A stretch of 64,000 nt of DNA. Source: Ochotona curzoniae. Lineage: Eukaryota; Chordata; Mammalia; Lagomorpha; Ochotonidae. Within the stretch, counting starts at the first letter, position 1. Every line of letters begins with the position of its first letter. The notes under the pieces were generated by a model, which saw only the letters and a program-made list of their open reading frames with translations, did no database searches and was not told the origin of the DNA. A program made the translations under genes and the position numbers. Below are positions 12,076-22,059 of this stretch, in pieces. The DNA is taken from the NCBI RefSeq assembly GCF_017591425.1, contig NW_024464918.1, forward strand, positions 4,710,001 to 4,774,000, given 5' to 3'.

Positions 12076-12300
12076 TAGGCATCTGACATGGCAGTTAAGA
12101 TGCTACCTGGTATACTCACATGCCATCTAGGCATGCCTGCACCTGCGCGGGAAACCCAGAGGAAGCTCCTGGCATCAGATTGGCTCAGCTCCAACTGCTG
12201 TGGCCACTTGGTAAGTGAACCAGCAGATGGAGGACCTTTCTCTCTGCCTCTCCTTCTCTCTATAAATCTGTCTTTCCAATTTAAAAAATGAATCTTTTAA
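12076..12300 (+). mobile_element. C-SINE with internal deletion
   Basis: The head 'catggcagttaagatgctac' is followed by 'catgcctgcacctgcgcggg', so the part of the body from the 'ggttc' box to the middle is missing or rearranged. The 3' half is typical: 'gaagctcctgg', 'ccagcagatggagga', CT-rich tract, 'ctgtctttccaa' and A-rich tail. Confidence 0.85.
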
Positions 12301-12939
12301 AATTGGATCCCTAGGTGCTGATATAGCTTGACAGCAAGCAGTGGCTTCCTCCCTTTCTCCTCCTGCAGACAACAGCAGAAAAGGAAAAAAAAAAAAGACA
12401 AAGAAAGAAACATTTGCTTTTACCCACCTTCTTTGAAGCCTCAAGACCCTCCCCAGCTCGGAAATTCACATGTGCATGTATCCCTCTCAACTATGTAAGC
12501 AAAATTAAAACAAAACAAAATAAAGTGAAATAAAAGCAGGACAGTCACAAATGAAGCTAGGTTACTATAACCAATCCTTCAGTGTGCAGACAATGTTGTA
12601 TACCAACAAGCACAGAAAATTTAGTAGAGGCCCATAACCTCAACTAAAGACCAAATAAGGTGTCAGAAATCAGCCATCTGGGAATTTATATTTCCAAGTG
12701 CTCATAACAAGATTTCAGAATAACCTGTTTTGAGAAAATTCAACAGAATTCAAGAGAATATGGAGATATAATTCAGCATTTGGACAGAGTGATGGAAGTT
12801 AATAAAACCAAATCAACTTAGAAATCCTCCACTTAAACTACACTCAGTGAAATTTTAAAAAACATGAGAAAGAAACATCAATTGTAGAATAAATAAAACA
12901 GAAGACTCAGCGGGCTTGAAGACACTCTATTTGAAAATA

Positions 12940-13236
12940 CACTATGGCATATTGGTTAAAGCTGAAACCTACAGTGCTAACATTTCACATGGCTGCTTGT
13001 TCAAGGCCTGGCTTGTCTACTTCCAATACAACTCCCTACTAACATGCCTGGAAAAGCAGTGGAGTGTGGTGCGAGTGCTTGATCCCAGTACCTGTGTGGG
13101 AGACTCTGAAGAAGCTCCTGGCTCCTGGCTTTGGATGGGGCCAGCTCTGGTTTTTGTAGATATTTAAAGAATGACTCATCAGATGAAGATTTCTGCCTCT
13201 ATATATAATTTTACCTTCCAATAAATAAATATTTTA
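12940..13236 (+). mobile_element. C-SINE inside L1M
   Basis: A diverged but full-length copy. It has the head 'actatggcatattggttaaa', the body 'gaagaagctcctggctcctg', a short CT-poor 3' part and the tail 'ccaataaataaatattttaa'. L1M sequence continues on both sides. Confidence 0.9.
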
Positions 13237-13742
13237 AAATGAAAAGAAAATGCACAGTTGAAGAGAAAAAAATAATTAAGAGAATAAAGAAAGCTTTGGG
13301 AAAATACTGGATGCTATGAAAAAAACAAATATCAAGCTATTAAGATTCCTGAGGAAACAAGGGAACTGAGAAATGTTCAAAGAGATACTGATAGAAAATT
13401 TCTCAAACCTTGAAAAAAATACAATTCTCTAAGAAGATAAAAGGTCACATGTCAGATCCAGCCCAACAAAGTCTATTCCAAAATATATTACAGTCAACTT
13501 CTCCAAGATTAAAGATAAAGCAGAGATTCTCAAAGCTACAAGAAATCAGGAAATAACACAGAAAGGAATTCCAATCTTCCTTGCCACAAACATCTTAGTA
13601 GAAACCTTACAACTCTGGAGGAAGCAGTAAGAGTCATATGACACTGAAGAAAAAGAACTGTTATTGAAGTATACTGCATCCAGCAATACTATCCTTTTGA
13701 TAAGAGGTGAAAATGAAGACATTTCCAAACAAATGCAGACTT

Positions 13743-13833
13743 GAACTGGCACCCATATGGGACACTGGTGTAGTAGGCAACGTTAAGGGTTAAGAGTTGC
13801 CTACAACACCAGTGTCCCATATGGGGCCAGTTC
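13743..13833. repeat. Near-perfect inverted repeat at the head of a C-SINE
   Basis: The left arm 13743-13781 (39 nt) and right arm 13796-13833 (38 nt) are reverse complements with about two differences. A 14-nt loop separates them, 'gttaagggttaaga'. The right arm and loop belong to the SINE head. The left arm is an extra inverted copy of the same SINE bases placed upstream. It could form a stable hairpin. Confidence 0.95.
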
Positions 13834-14043
13834 AAGTCCTGACTGCTCCACTTCTGATCCAGCTTCATGCTAGTGCATCTAGGAAATCAGTGGATGATGA
13901 CCCAAGTACTTGAGGCCCTGTCACCCATGGGAGATACCCCAGTGGAGTTCCAGGTTCCAGATTCCTGACTGTGGCCTGGCCTGGCCCAGACCTGGCTGTT
14001 GCAAACACTTGTTCAACCATTCCATATAGATAGAATCTCAATA

Positions 14044-14074
<31 letters not shown>

Positions 14075-14136
14075 TCTCTTCCTTCCTCCCTTCTTTTCTC
14101 TTACTCTGCCTTTCACAAAAAATATATAAATCTTTA
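13782..14136 (+). mobile_element. C-SINE with fold-back head
   Basis: The body runs from 'gttaagggttaagagttgcc' through 'cccatatggggccagttc' and a long CT tract to the tail 'aaaaatatataaatctttac'. The sequence upstream of the head is an inverted copy of the first part of the SINE. The CT tract is expanded compared with other copies. Confidence 0.9.
14041..14105 (+). repeat. (CT)n pyrimidine tract in C-SINE
   Basis: About ten uninterrupted CT units at 14047-14068 pass into mixed C/T sequence up to about 14105. The C-SINE 3' region normally has a pyrimidine tract, and this copy has an expanded one. Confidence 0.9.
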
Positions 14137-14440
14137 CTAATTACCTTAAACACCAAGGATTTAAATTCTTCAATTAAAAGACTGACTTCAATTAAAAGAG
14201 TTACTTGCAGAATATGACCCAACTAGATGCTACATACAAAAAAAAATCACATTGCTTCCAAAGACACCCCAGGACTGGGAGCAAAAGGAAAGAAAGACAG
14301 CTCATACAATGGAGACTCAAATGAAACCTGAGTAGGCATAACTCCATCAGCTCAAATTATGTTAGACATAAAGCAGAAATGATGAGGGTCATTAGGTGAT
14401 AAAGCAATCTACTCAGCAAAAATAAGGAGCAGTCACCTCT

Positions 14441-14849
14441 TACGAGGGCCCCTCTCCCAATATCACTGCTTCAGGGATCAAGTATGTAACACAGTGAACT
14501 TTGGGGAACACATTCACATCCACAGCACAACTGTCAAAAGTGTTTTTTTTAAAAAGAAAAAACAGCAGCTAAACACTGCCCTGCTGAAAGCTGTCTGGTC
14601 TCCAGACCAACTGCATTTATATTCTACATCAAATATGAAAAGCAGTGTATTGCTAATCCTACACATGTTTGAGGGTCCTGGAGACAGCTGATGCTGACTA
14701 CAAGATGCCCCCAGAAAAACAGGAGAGACTGAATCCAAAGTCCACTCCTGAATTCTGCGTCATGTACCGACGTTATCCTCATACATAACCTATGAACAGG
14801 CAGCTTTCCTAGTGGAAATCTAGCCTACATAGCCCATAAATGGGTTATT
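14441..14849. other. Unannotated sequence
   Basis: Nothing is firmly recognised. The piece around 14450-14520 ('gtgaactttggggaacacat') faintly resembles the 3' end of a MaLR LTR but is too decayed to call. Confidence 0.4.
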
Positions 14850-15135
14850 TACTCCTAATGATGGCTACAACAGTATTTATAGTCTCAGAGGAAAAAAATC
14901 AAAACAACATAAATAGTAACAGGTAAATGTCTAAATAAATTATGAGACATCCTTCTACGAAATTTAATTCAGCAATTTAAAAGAAGATGTGTTTCTATAA
15001 TCTCATGTGAAAATTTCTCCATGCCAATTAGCAAATACAGCAAGACATTGTTATGCACTGCTCTCATTTTTGTCAAAGCACACAGAGAAAAGCACTTTAT
15101 GTGTAAACATAGAATTATGGGTGTAAATATGAGCC
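14850..15135 (+). mobile_element. Old L1 (L1M/HAL1-like) 3' fragment
   Basis: The run 'caacagtatttatagtctca', 'atgtctaaataaattatgag' and 'catccttctacgaaattt' follows the pattern of the ORF2 C-terminus of old L1 (island of 'aataaattatggtacatcc'-like sequence). No frame is open. Confidence 0.6.
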
Positions 15136-15139
15136 CAAA

Positions 15140-16650
15140 CACCAAACTCTACTTTTATAACACCCTTATTGAGATATAATTCACATGCTGTGCAATTCAC
15201 CCACTTAATGTATATAATTCATGGCTTTTATTATATTCACAGGGTTATATATCATACAGATCAATTTCAAAATATTGCTGCATTAGCAGCTAATTCTCAT
15301 GTTGTGCCAAATCTTTGCCCCAGCTGTGCTTAATCATCAAGCCTTTTCTATTCTGGACATTTTATATAAATGGAATAACACAATGTATGGGTTCCATAGC
15401 TGGGATAACTCACTTAGCATCTTTTCCAAGGTTCACCTATACTGTAGCCTATATCAGAATTCTATCCTCTTATACTCCTGGATTATTTATATAGACAAAA
15501 TTTTATCCATCATCAGCTGATGGGCATGAGTTATTTCTACTTTGGGGCTTTTGTGAATAATGTTGGGCTGTGAATGCTGTTTGCAGAAGTTTTATGTGCA
15601 GACATATTTTGTTTTCTCGGACACACATCTGTGAGTGAAACTGCTGAGCCAGAAAGAAACTGTATTTGACCTGTGCGGAATTGTCAGGCTTCCCCTCGCC
15701 CCCCAAAATGGCTTACCTTTTTACCTGGCGACTAGCAGAATAGGAGGGTTCTGATTTCCTTACACACTCTCCAACACTCTCTATGATCTGTTTTCTTGAT
15801 TACAGCTGTCCTACTAGGTGTCAAGCTCAATCTCACTGTTACTTTGAATTATTTTTCCTGGTGGCAAATGATTCTTAACATCTTCTAAATGTGCATTTTA
15901 CCCATTTCTGTATTTTCTTTGGATAACCATTTTGTTAGATCTTCTGCCCACTTCTTTAATAGGGTTGGTTGTTACTGAATTCTCTTTTTTTAAAAGTCAA
16001 TTTATTTTAATTGAAATTCAGAGTTACAGAGAGAGACAGAGATCTTCCATCAGCTACTTCGCTCCCCAAATGGTAACAATGGCTGGGACAGTCAGAAGTT
16101 GGGAACCAGCTTCTTCTGGGTCTCCCAGGTAGGTTCAGGGGCCCAAGGTCTTGGACCATCCTCCTCTGGTTTCCAAGACCAACAGCAGGGAGGTGGAGCA
16201 GCCGAGACTCCAACCAGCCAGAGGATGCCAGTGTCACAGCCAGAGGATTAGCATGCCACAACACTGCCCTAGTCCCTATTACTGAGTCTCTAGGATTTAC
16301 TATATTCTACACAGAAGTTCGTCACATACATGACTCACAAATATTGTCTTCCATGATTTCCTGTTTGACTGTCTTGGTACTGTCCTTTGAAGCGCAGAAC
16401 ACTTTAATCTCAATGATGCACTCTTTTCTTTTCCCTTGCATTCACCTGTACTTTTGGTACTGCTTTCTCATTTCCTCCTTTACATTTAAGTCTAGAACCC
16501 ATTCTGGGTTGTATGCATTGTGTGAGGAAGGAATCCAGCTTTATTCCTTTGCATGAAGACATGGAGTCAGCTATCTGTTAAAACAAGTTCTCCTTTCTCT
16601 ATGAACCCTGGTGTTCTCCTTGAAGATCAACTGACCATAAGCATGAGGGC
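15140..16650 (-). pseudogene. Old L1M ORF2 3' half, antisense, split by a C-SINE
   Basis: The plus strand reads as the classic antisense L1 3' region. 'acttttataacacccttatt' begins the 3' end, 'tatataaatggaataacaca' and 'gatgggcatgagttatttct' correspond to the ORF2 C-terminus, and after the SINE 'ttgtatgcattgtgtgagg' and 'catgaagacatggagtcagc' correspond to more upstream ORF2. The two blocks 15140-15985 and 16279-16650 are collinear parts of one element. Stops are frequent, and no enzymatic function remains. Confidence 0.85.
15986..16278 (-). mobile_element. C-SINE inserted in L1M
   Basis: Reverse-oriented copy with T-rich start, 'gagttacagagagagacaga', 'cttcttctgggtctcccag' and a degenerate head. 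It is flanked by an imperfect target-site duplication, 'ttactgaattctct' at 15972-15985 and 'ttactgagtctct' at 16279-16291. The two differences fit an insertion of moderate age. Confidence 0.9.
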
Positions 16651-17425
16651 CACAGTGAACTTTTAAAAAAAGGGTGACCTATAGGGTTATAGCAATAGGA
16701 GGTAAGATTAGTGCTAACACAGGCATATGAGGGAGAAATTTGGTTTTTTAACTTTATACACTTGCATTAATGAAATGATCACAATGAGCATATATGACTT
16801 AAAATATTAATTAACTTTTAAAATATCACATTTGGTGCACCTTTTCTGATGAGCAAAATCTACTACTCACGCCTCAGGGTGATATCCACAAGAGAATATT
16901 TCTAAGCTGCTTTAAAGGTAGTGTAAGATTAATTTCGCACATGCAAAGATTAATTTTCTTCATATAATCATGCAATGATTCTATTTGTACCCTTCAAGTT
17001 CAAAGTGTATAACTGAAGCACCTAAAGGGGTATGACAAGATGTGTATTCTGACAGGACAGATGAAAGAGGAGCTAGTGTGGTATAAAGAACCTGCTCTGG
17101 TCCTCTTGATAGGTCCCTGTACCACCAATGGTCCTTTGGACTTGTGAGGGTTATTTTAATTCTTGAATTTGCAACCTTAGATTTATGTTTTTTGCTTAAG
17201 AACTAGTCAAGTGTCTCTTTTCTCTTTCATTCCATTTAATGAATTTGTGGTGATTTAATTTGTCTGTTAGTTTCCTAAGGAGATCTACCATAATCAAATT
17301 CTTTTAATAACAGCCCAGAGAGATTATCTTTTAGTACCTGAGAGTAATGGTGGCTCTCCAATAGTTATCGGCTGCCAGGAGCACCCAAACAAACACAATA
17401 TTTTCTAGAACAGAAGAAAATCAAT
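16651..17425. other. Unannotated AT-rich sequence
   Basis: No gene or repeat family is recognised in this stretch. Confidence 0.5.
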
Positions 17426-17440
17426 AAGATCTACCCACTG

Positions 17441-17774
17441 GGGCCCGGCACAGTGGCGCGGTGGTTAAGGAGGTCCTCGCCTTGCACGCCCAGGATCCCA
17501 TATGGGCGCCGGTTCTATCCCGGCAGCCCCACTTCCCTTCCAGCTCCCTGCCTGTGGCCCAGGAAAGCAGTCGAGGACAGCACAAGGCTTTGGGACCCTG
17601 CACCCGCGTAGGACACCCGGAGGAGTCTCCTTGCTTTGGATCGGCATAGCATTGGCCATTGCGCTCACTTGGGGAGTGAATCATCAGACGGAAGATCTTC
17701 CTCTCTGTCTCTCCTCTCTGTATATCTGCCTTTCCAATAAAAAAAAAAAATAAAAAATAAAATCTTAAAAAAAA
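17441..17774 (+). mobile_element. Young full-length C-SINE
   Basis: It starts exactly at 'gggcccggca' and ends in an A-rich tail. A perfect 15-nt target-site duplication 'aagatctacccactg' flanks it at 17426-17440 and 17775-17789. The pol III A box is 'tggcgcggtgg' at 17454-17464. The B box 'ggttctatcc' at 17511-17520 is one base shorter than the GGTTCNANNCC pattern, which may weaken transcription. The intact ends and duplication mark a recent insertion. It sits next to an older C-SINE remnant. Confidence 0.97.
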
Positions 17775-17786
17775 AAGATCTACCCA

Positions 17787-17850
17787 CTGAATCACCGGAC
17801 AGAAGATCTTCCTCTCTGTTTCTCCTCCTCCTCTATATATATCTTTTTCC
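17787..17850 (+). mobile_element. Older C-SINE 3' fragment
   Basis: The sequence 'gaatcaccggacagaagatc' followed by 'ttcctctctgtttctcctcc' is the 3' part of a C-SINE without its head. The young copy at 17441-17774 landed at the upstream edge of this remnant. Confidence 0.75.
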
Positions 17851-17997
17851 TAGGTCCATGACTCTGCAACCATCTGCAGGCTACCTCTTTTACCTTCTTA
17901 TCAGAGTGGGAGGTAAACTGGCTGACTATAAAGAGAGTACAGTTAGGAGCTGTTGGTTTAACAAGCATGCATGATGCCCTCAAAGCATTTCTTAAGT

Positions 17998-18430
17998 CCT
18001 TGTGACAAGGTGGTTAAAGCAGCCACACTCAGCCTTCACAGGACTGAAGGAGACAGACATTAATCAGATGATGACAGGAGTAAGTGTGCTGTTACTACTG
18101 GAGGTGAGAGCTTTGAAGAAGTGACAAGAGACTGGTAAAAGCCTTCAGGGAAGGCTTCACTAGAGAAGTGATGCCTTAGAGGAATGGGAGTTAAAAAGAA
18201 ATGAGAATAGAAAGATTATTTCAGCAAAGGAAAATGTACATTTTTGCAAAGGCCTTGTCATATGGAAAGTTTGTTCAGAGAAAGGAAGCCTAGGGTGGCT
18301 AGAGCTCAGGGAGGGAGAGGGTTGATGTGAGAGCAAGCCAGAGAAATGGGCAGGCCAGTCACCCATCCTGAAAACATCAAGCTCCAGCTGCGCCATTTCC
18401 CACTGTCAACCTGGAGCCAAATCAAACTCA
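17998..18430 (-). mobile_element. L2 LINE fragment, antisense
   Basis: The plus strand matches the reverse complement of L2. 'agggaaggcttcactagaga' corresponds to the L2 'cttcctcagagaagccttccct' segment. 'gcaaaggccttgtcatatgg' corresponds to 'gcctttgcac', and 'cctagggtggctagagctca' follows in the expected order. Diverged and non-coding. Confidence 0.65.
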
Positions 18431-19199
18431 TTGAAAATTCAGTGTCTTTATCTACAGTTACAGCAACAACAATAATACCTGATGTATTGATCCTGTGAAA
18501 TATTATGCATGGATATGCATAGTAATTCAGTAACAAAGCAACAGAATGAGCAGAGGTTATTCCTAACTGGCTTTCTTCTTCCTTCTCTCCAGAACCAATT
18601 CTCTGGTTGTTGGGATTCTAGAACATGGCCAAGCATACGTTCACACCGCTTAAAAGTAATCACCCTCCTTTATTGTCTGTGGCAGGCATGACAAACAGGA
18701 CTTCTGCTTAAGCACCAATGTAAGTCACTGCAGTTTGCCATTTCTTAGTTCAGCACAAATACCCCTGTAATCGGTGAGCCATTCCTTCCACGGGCAGCGA
18801 GTAAAAAAACTACAACACTGCTAAGCCTGGAACGGAGGCCCTTGCTCTGTCTCTCACTCTGTTTTTCCGGTTTCCTCACTATTTCGTATTCCTTCTCCAA
18901 AGTTCCAACTCTATGAATCAAGTGACTAGAACACACTCCTCCCACCATGCTGTCAGCACTCATCATCCCCTGCTTCTTGGTTCTTACTGTCTGTTTTGTC
19001 ATTTTGACTCGGAAAGCTCTTACATACATACCCTACAGGAGAAGCCTGTGTCTCCCTACCTTGTTGGACCTCCCCAGACAAGGAACTCTCTACTCTGTGT
19101 CAAAGTTTCCACTGGACTGGTCAGAATTCCAAGGCACTATGTGAGTCTTCCTCCTTGCTATAATCCCCGTCTCCGACACAGTGCCTGTGCCCTGATGGG
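18431..19199. other. Unannotated sequence
   Basis: Nothing is recognised. Overlapping frames of up to 125 codons near 18745-19290 on both strands show no recognisable protein features. Confidence 0.45.
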
Positions 19200-19545
19200 T
19201 ACTTGTGTCTTTACGCCATTCTCTCCTGCTGTAGCTAAACACCAAGGCACGGTAATTTATAAACTCACAGATCTGGAGGTCCAGCGATAATCATGAGAAC
19301 CTTGTGGCAGAAGAGTCAAAAAGGGGAAGAAAACAGGCATGGTATCAGAACAAGGAAGAGAGAGGGGAACGAGAGAGAGATTGCAATCTCTAGAGAAAAA
19401 TACTAATATATTCATGGGACAGTGTTCCCCATGACCTCAGCATTTTCCAAATTTCAACATGAGAGATACACATTTATCTTAAAGCCCATGTCTCATATTA
19501 GAGTGACTGAGTTTCATATCCATCTACAGCTCCTATTTCTAACAA
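19200..19545 (+). mobile_element. Possible MaLR-type LTR, degraded
   Basis: The succession 'ggtaatttataaactcacag', 'atctggaggtcca', a GA-rich middle and 'aatttcaacatgagagatac' recalls an MST/MLT-type LTR of the MaLR group. Matches are short and I cannot place the ends. It is a non-coding relic if the call is right. Confidence 0.35.
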
Positions 19546-19554
19546 TGCTGGGGC

Positions 19555-19718
19555 AGACCCTGGGAAGCAGTAAGTAATGGTTCAAGTAACCGGGTCGCTG
19601 TCATCCATGTGGAAGACTTGCACTGAATACCTGGCTCCTGGCTTCAGTCCAGCTCAACTGTGACCATTACAGGCATGTAGAAAATAGATTAGTGCAAGGG
19701 AATTGTGTGTGTGTGTGT
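19555..19718 (+). mobile_element. Partial C-SINE followed by a short (TG)n
   Basis: The middle of a C-SINE is readable: 'gcagtaagtaatggttcaag', 'catccatgtggaagact' and 'ctggctcctggcttcagtcc'. Head and tail are missing. A (TG)7 run follows at about 19704-19718. Confidence 0.65.
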
Positions 19719-19866
19719 AATATTAACTACATTTTTTTTAAACTTTCAAGATGAGTTATGATGGGGACAAAACACAGTATTTAGCAAGTATATGTGAAAT
19801 TAACTGAAAAAAAGTGAATTAATCATGAGCCAACATCACAAGAACTTTCTTAACAGGCAAATCAAG

Positions 19867-20163
19867 GGCCAGAATTGTGAGGCATTAAGCCTTACTTGTA
19901 ATGTTAGTATCCCACATGGGTCCAGTTCAAGCCTAAACTGCTTCACTTCTGGTCCAGTTCTATGCCAATGCGCCTTGCAGAGCACAAAATGGTCCAAGCA
20001 CTTGGGCCCTGCCACCGACCAGGGAGACCCACTGGGGGTTTCAAGATCTGCCTTTCAGTCTCTCTCAATTTCTCTCTCTCTCTCTAACTCAATTTCTCTT
20101 TTCCTCTCTCTACTTCTTTTTACTTCTCTACCACTCACCAATAAATACAAAGGAAATCTTTCA
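19867..20163 (+). mobile_element. C-SINE
   Basis: The copy reads from head 'ggccagaattgtgaggcatt' through 'agtatcccacatgggtccag' and 'caagcacttgggccctgcca' to a long CT-rich tract (20050-20125) and tail 'caataaatacaaaggaaatc'. Part of the body after 'agggagacccactggggg' is deleted. Confidence 0.88.
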
Positions 20164-20224
20164 AAACTGAAAACGTAAATCAAATTAGAAAAAAACAAAT
20201 TTGACTTCTGGCTTACAAAGGTTA

Positions 20225-20635
20225 GTTAATTTCATGTGTTAACCTTACTGGCCCACAGTGAATCCATGCATTCAGTCAGACGTTCTGGGTGTGTCTGAGG
20301 GGATGCCTCAGGATGAGACTGACATGTCAATCAGTGGATGGAGTGAAACGGATGTGTGTGTATGCTCTCTGGAGCAGAGTAGGAGAATAAGTTTCATCAT
20401 ATCAATAGATGATGTGAATAGACATTAAAAAGCTGAGTAACAGATTAACCCCTTCTGTTTCACAGCTTGAACCAGAAGGTTGGTCTTTCCTAGCCTTAGG
20501 TGTCAGATAGATGGAAAAGTCACTGCTTCTTAGGTCTCTAGCTCACTAGCCTTCAGAAAAGAACTTCATGCTGGCTGAACCAGGTTCCCAGCTCACCACC
20601 AGCAGTCCTATCTCCATAATCAGGCGAGTTAATTT
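20225..20635 (+). mobile_element. MLT1-type MaLR LTR
   Basis: Good collinear match to a remembered MLT1 LTR. 'gttaatttcatgtgttaacc' is at the 5' side, then 'ttctgggtgtgtctgagggg', 'atgagactgacatgtcaatc', 'taaaaagctgagtaacagat' and 'tatctccataatcaggcgag' near the 3' side. The last part of the LTR is missing. No internal retrovirus-like sequence accompanies it, so it is a solo relic without coding capacity. Confidence 0.8.
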
Positions 20636-20639
20636 CTGA

Positions 20640-21425
20640 TAACCTCAATCTCAGCTCCATTCTGAGGCTTCTCTGGAGCACTTCCCGGGTTTGCGACTTT
20701 AACTCTCCCAGGACTGGGATACTCTCTCACGGGGGAATCAGGGAGAGACAGGTCCCCCAGAGATGCTTCCAGGCAAGTTAGAAAATGCACAAGGACAGGA
20801 AAGCGCAAAAATCCAAGCACAAGTGTAAACTCCCAGCTTCTGCCTAACACTCAGAGGAACTTGGGGATAGTCACAATACCTTGGCTAGAATCTACTGGAA
20901 GCTAAGGGGCTGAAGTTTTTCCTATAGGTCAGACACTAGCTGGAGTCTGCCTTGAAGAAAATGAAAACAGCAACAACATACTTTTCTGGATTTCTGCACC
21001 CACTAGCATCAATTGCCAGTAATCTTCAAAGTTATTAGCGGAAGAAGGTCATTGGTGTATGCTACTAAAAGCAAAATCACACAGAAACTGGACAGAAAAT
21101 TCAGACACCCAAGTGTTAGGAGGGACAGAGGAGAACCTGAGCAGCCTACCTCCTGGCCCTGCATTGGTCTCTGCTGTGGATTATCCCACACATCAGAGCA
21201 TATGTTCCACAAGCCGTTACATAGACTAAAACTGCTCTACTTCAGGCATTGTCTTAGAAGCCTCCCTAAACACCACCACCTGCCCCACTGCCGCCCCGCG
21301 CTGACTTTTCCCACTGTCAGTCAGAGTTGCATATCTAAACGTCCTGTAGCCCAGGGACACAAGTCACTCTCCCCGAGAGAACTGTAGAGCCTCCATACAG
21401 GTCTCCCTGTCTCAACCCCAACCCC
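20640..21425. other. Unannotated sequence
   Basis: No recognised repeat or exon. A 124-codon plus frame at 21013-21387 and a 73-codon minus frame at 20629-20850 have no recognisable features. Confidence 0.45.
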
Positions 21426-21429
21426 AGGT

Positions 21430-22055
21430 ACCAGCTTCCTCCATAGTAGCATGACTGGTCTTTAAAAATAAAAATTTGAGTCATGCAATCACAAACCCAC
21501 TTGGAAGTCTGCAATAACTTCCTATTGCTCATGGATGATTTGAAACTCTCACCAAGGACCCCAAACCCTGCCTGGCTCGGCGTCTGATGGGCGCCCACCC
21601 TTATCCCAAGCCAACACACCTCCAGACGAATCTTGCACTACTTCCCTTCATGGTCCATTACTCAACACGATCAGGTAATTAAATTCACTTTGGTCCCTTG
21701 TAGTGCTGGGCCTTTGCACATCCCCTGCCTGAAAAGCTTTCCTTTTCTCCTTACTCGCACTTTTTCCTTTCTGTCCTTCAGATCTCAAGAATCACTGTTT
21801 CCTGACATGTTGGTTGAAACTGATTCCTTGGAGGCGTGCTGTCATGGAAACACAACTCTTCTCTTGGGAGGCTTTTTCTTCACAGGAAGTAGGGATCATC
21901 AGTGTGATCACGTGGTTGTATCTGTTTCCCTTTCCACATCTCTGCTCACAAGAAACTGTGTCTATTTTTGCTCACCTTCGTATTTCTAGCACACGCACCT
22001 TGTCTGCCACAGGATACCCAATACACATCTGTTGAATGATTGAATGGCCAGCCTG
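21430..22055 (+). mobile_element. L2 LINE 3' region
   Basis: The order of motifs matches L2: 'gtcatgcaatcacaaaccca', 'aataacttcctattgctcat', 'gggcctttgcacatcccctg', 'ctgtccttcagatctcaaga', 'agaaactgtgtctatttttg', and the 3' end 'acacatctgttgaatgattg'. This is one of the best-preserved L2 copies in the window. It is truncated at the 5' side and non-coding. Confidence 0.88.
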
Positions 22056-22059
22056 AACG

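Larger units (their letters stand above)
12530..14440 (+). mobile_element. Ancient L1M 5' half, split by two C-SINEs
   Basis: Three blocks read in order and in the same orientation as one old L1M: 12530-12939, 13237-13742 and 14137-14440. The middle block includes 'gtagaaaccttacaactctg' and 'atccagcaatactatccttt', typical of the region upstream of ORF2. The last block has 'tatgacccaactagatgcta', close to the start of the ORF2 endonuclease region. It predates both SINE insertions. Stops and indels are frequent. Confidence 0.7.

Noticed and set aside
17421..17795. Minus-strand frame of 124 codons and plus frames here
   Set aside because: Entirely within the C-SINE at 17441-17774.
20225..20635. 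Part of a complete endogenous retrovirus
   Set aside because: Only LTR-type sequence is visible, with no gag, pol or env-like frame on either side, so it is a solo MLT1-type relic.
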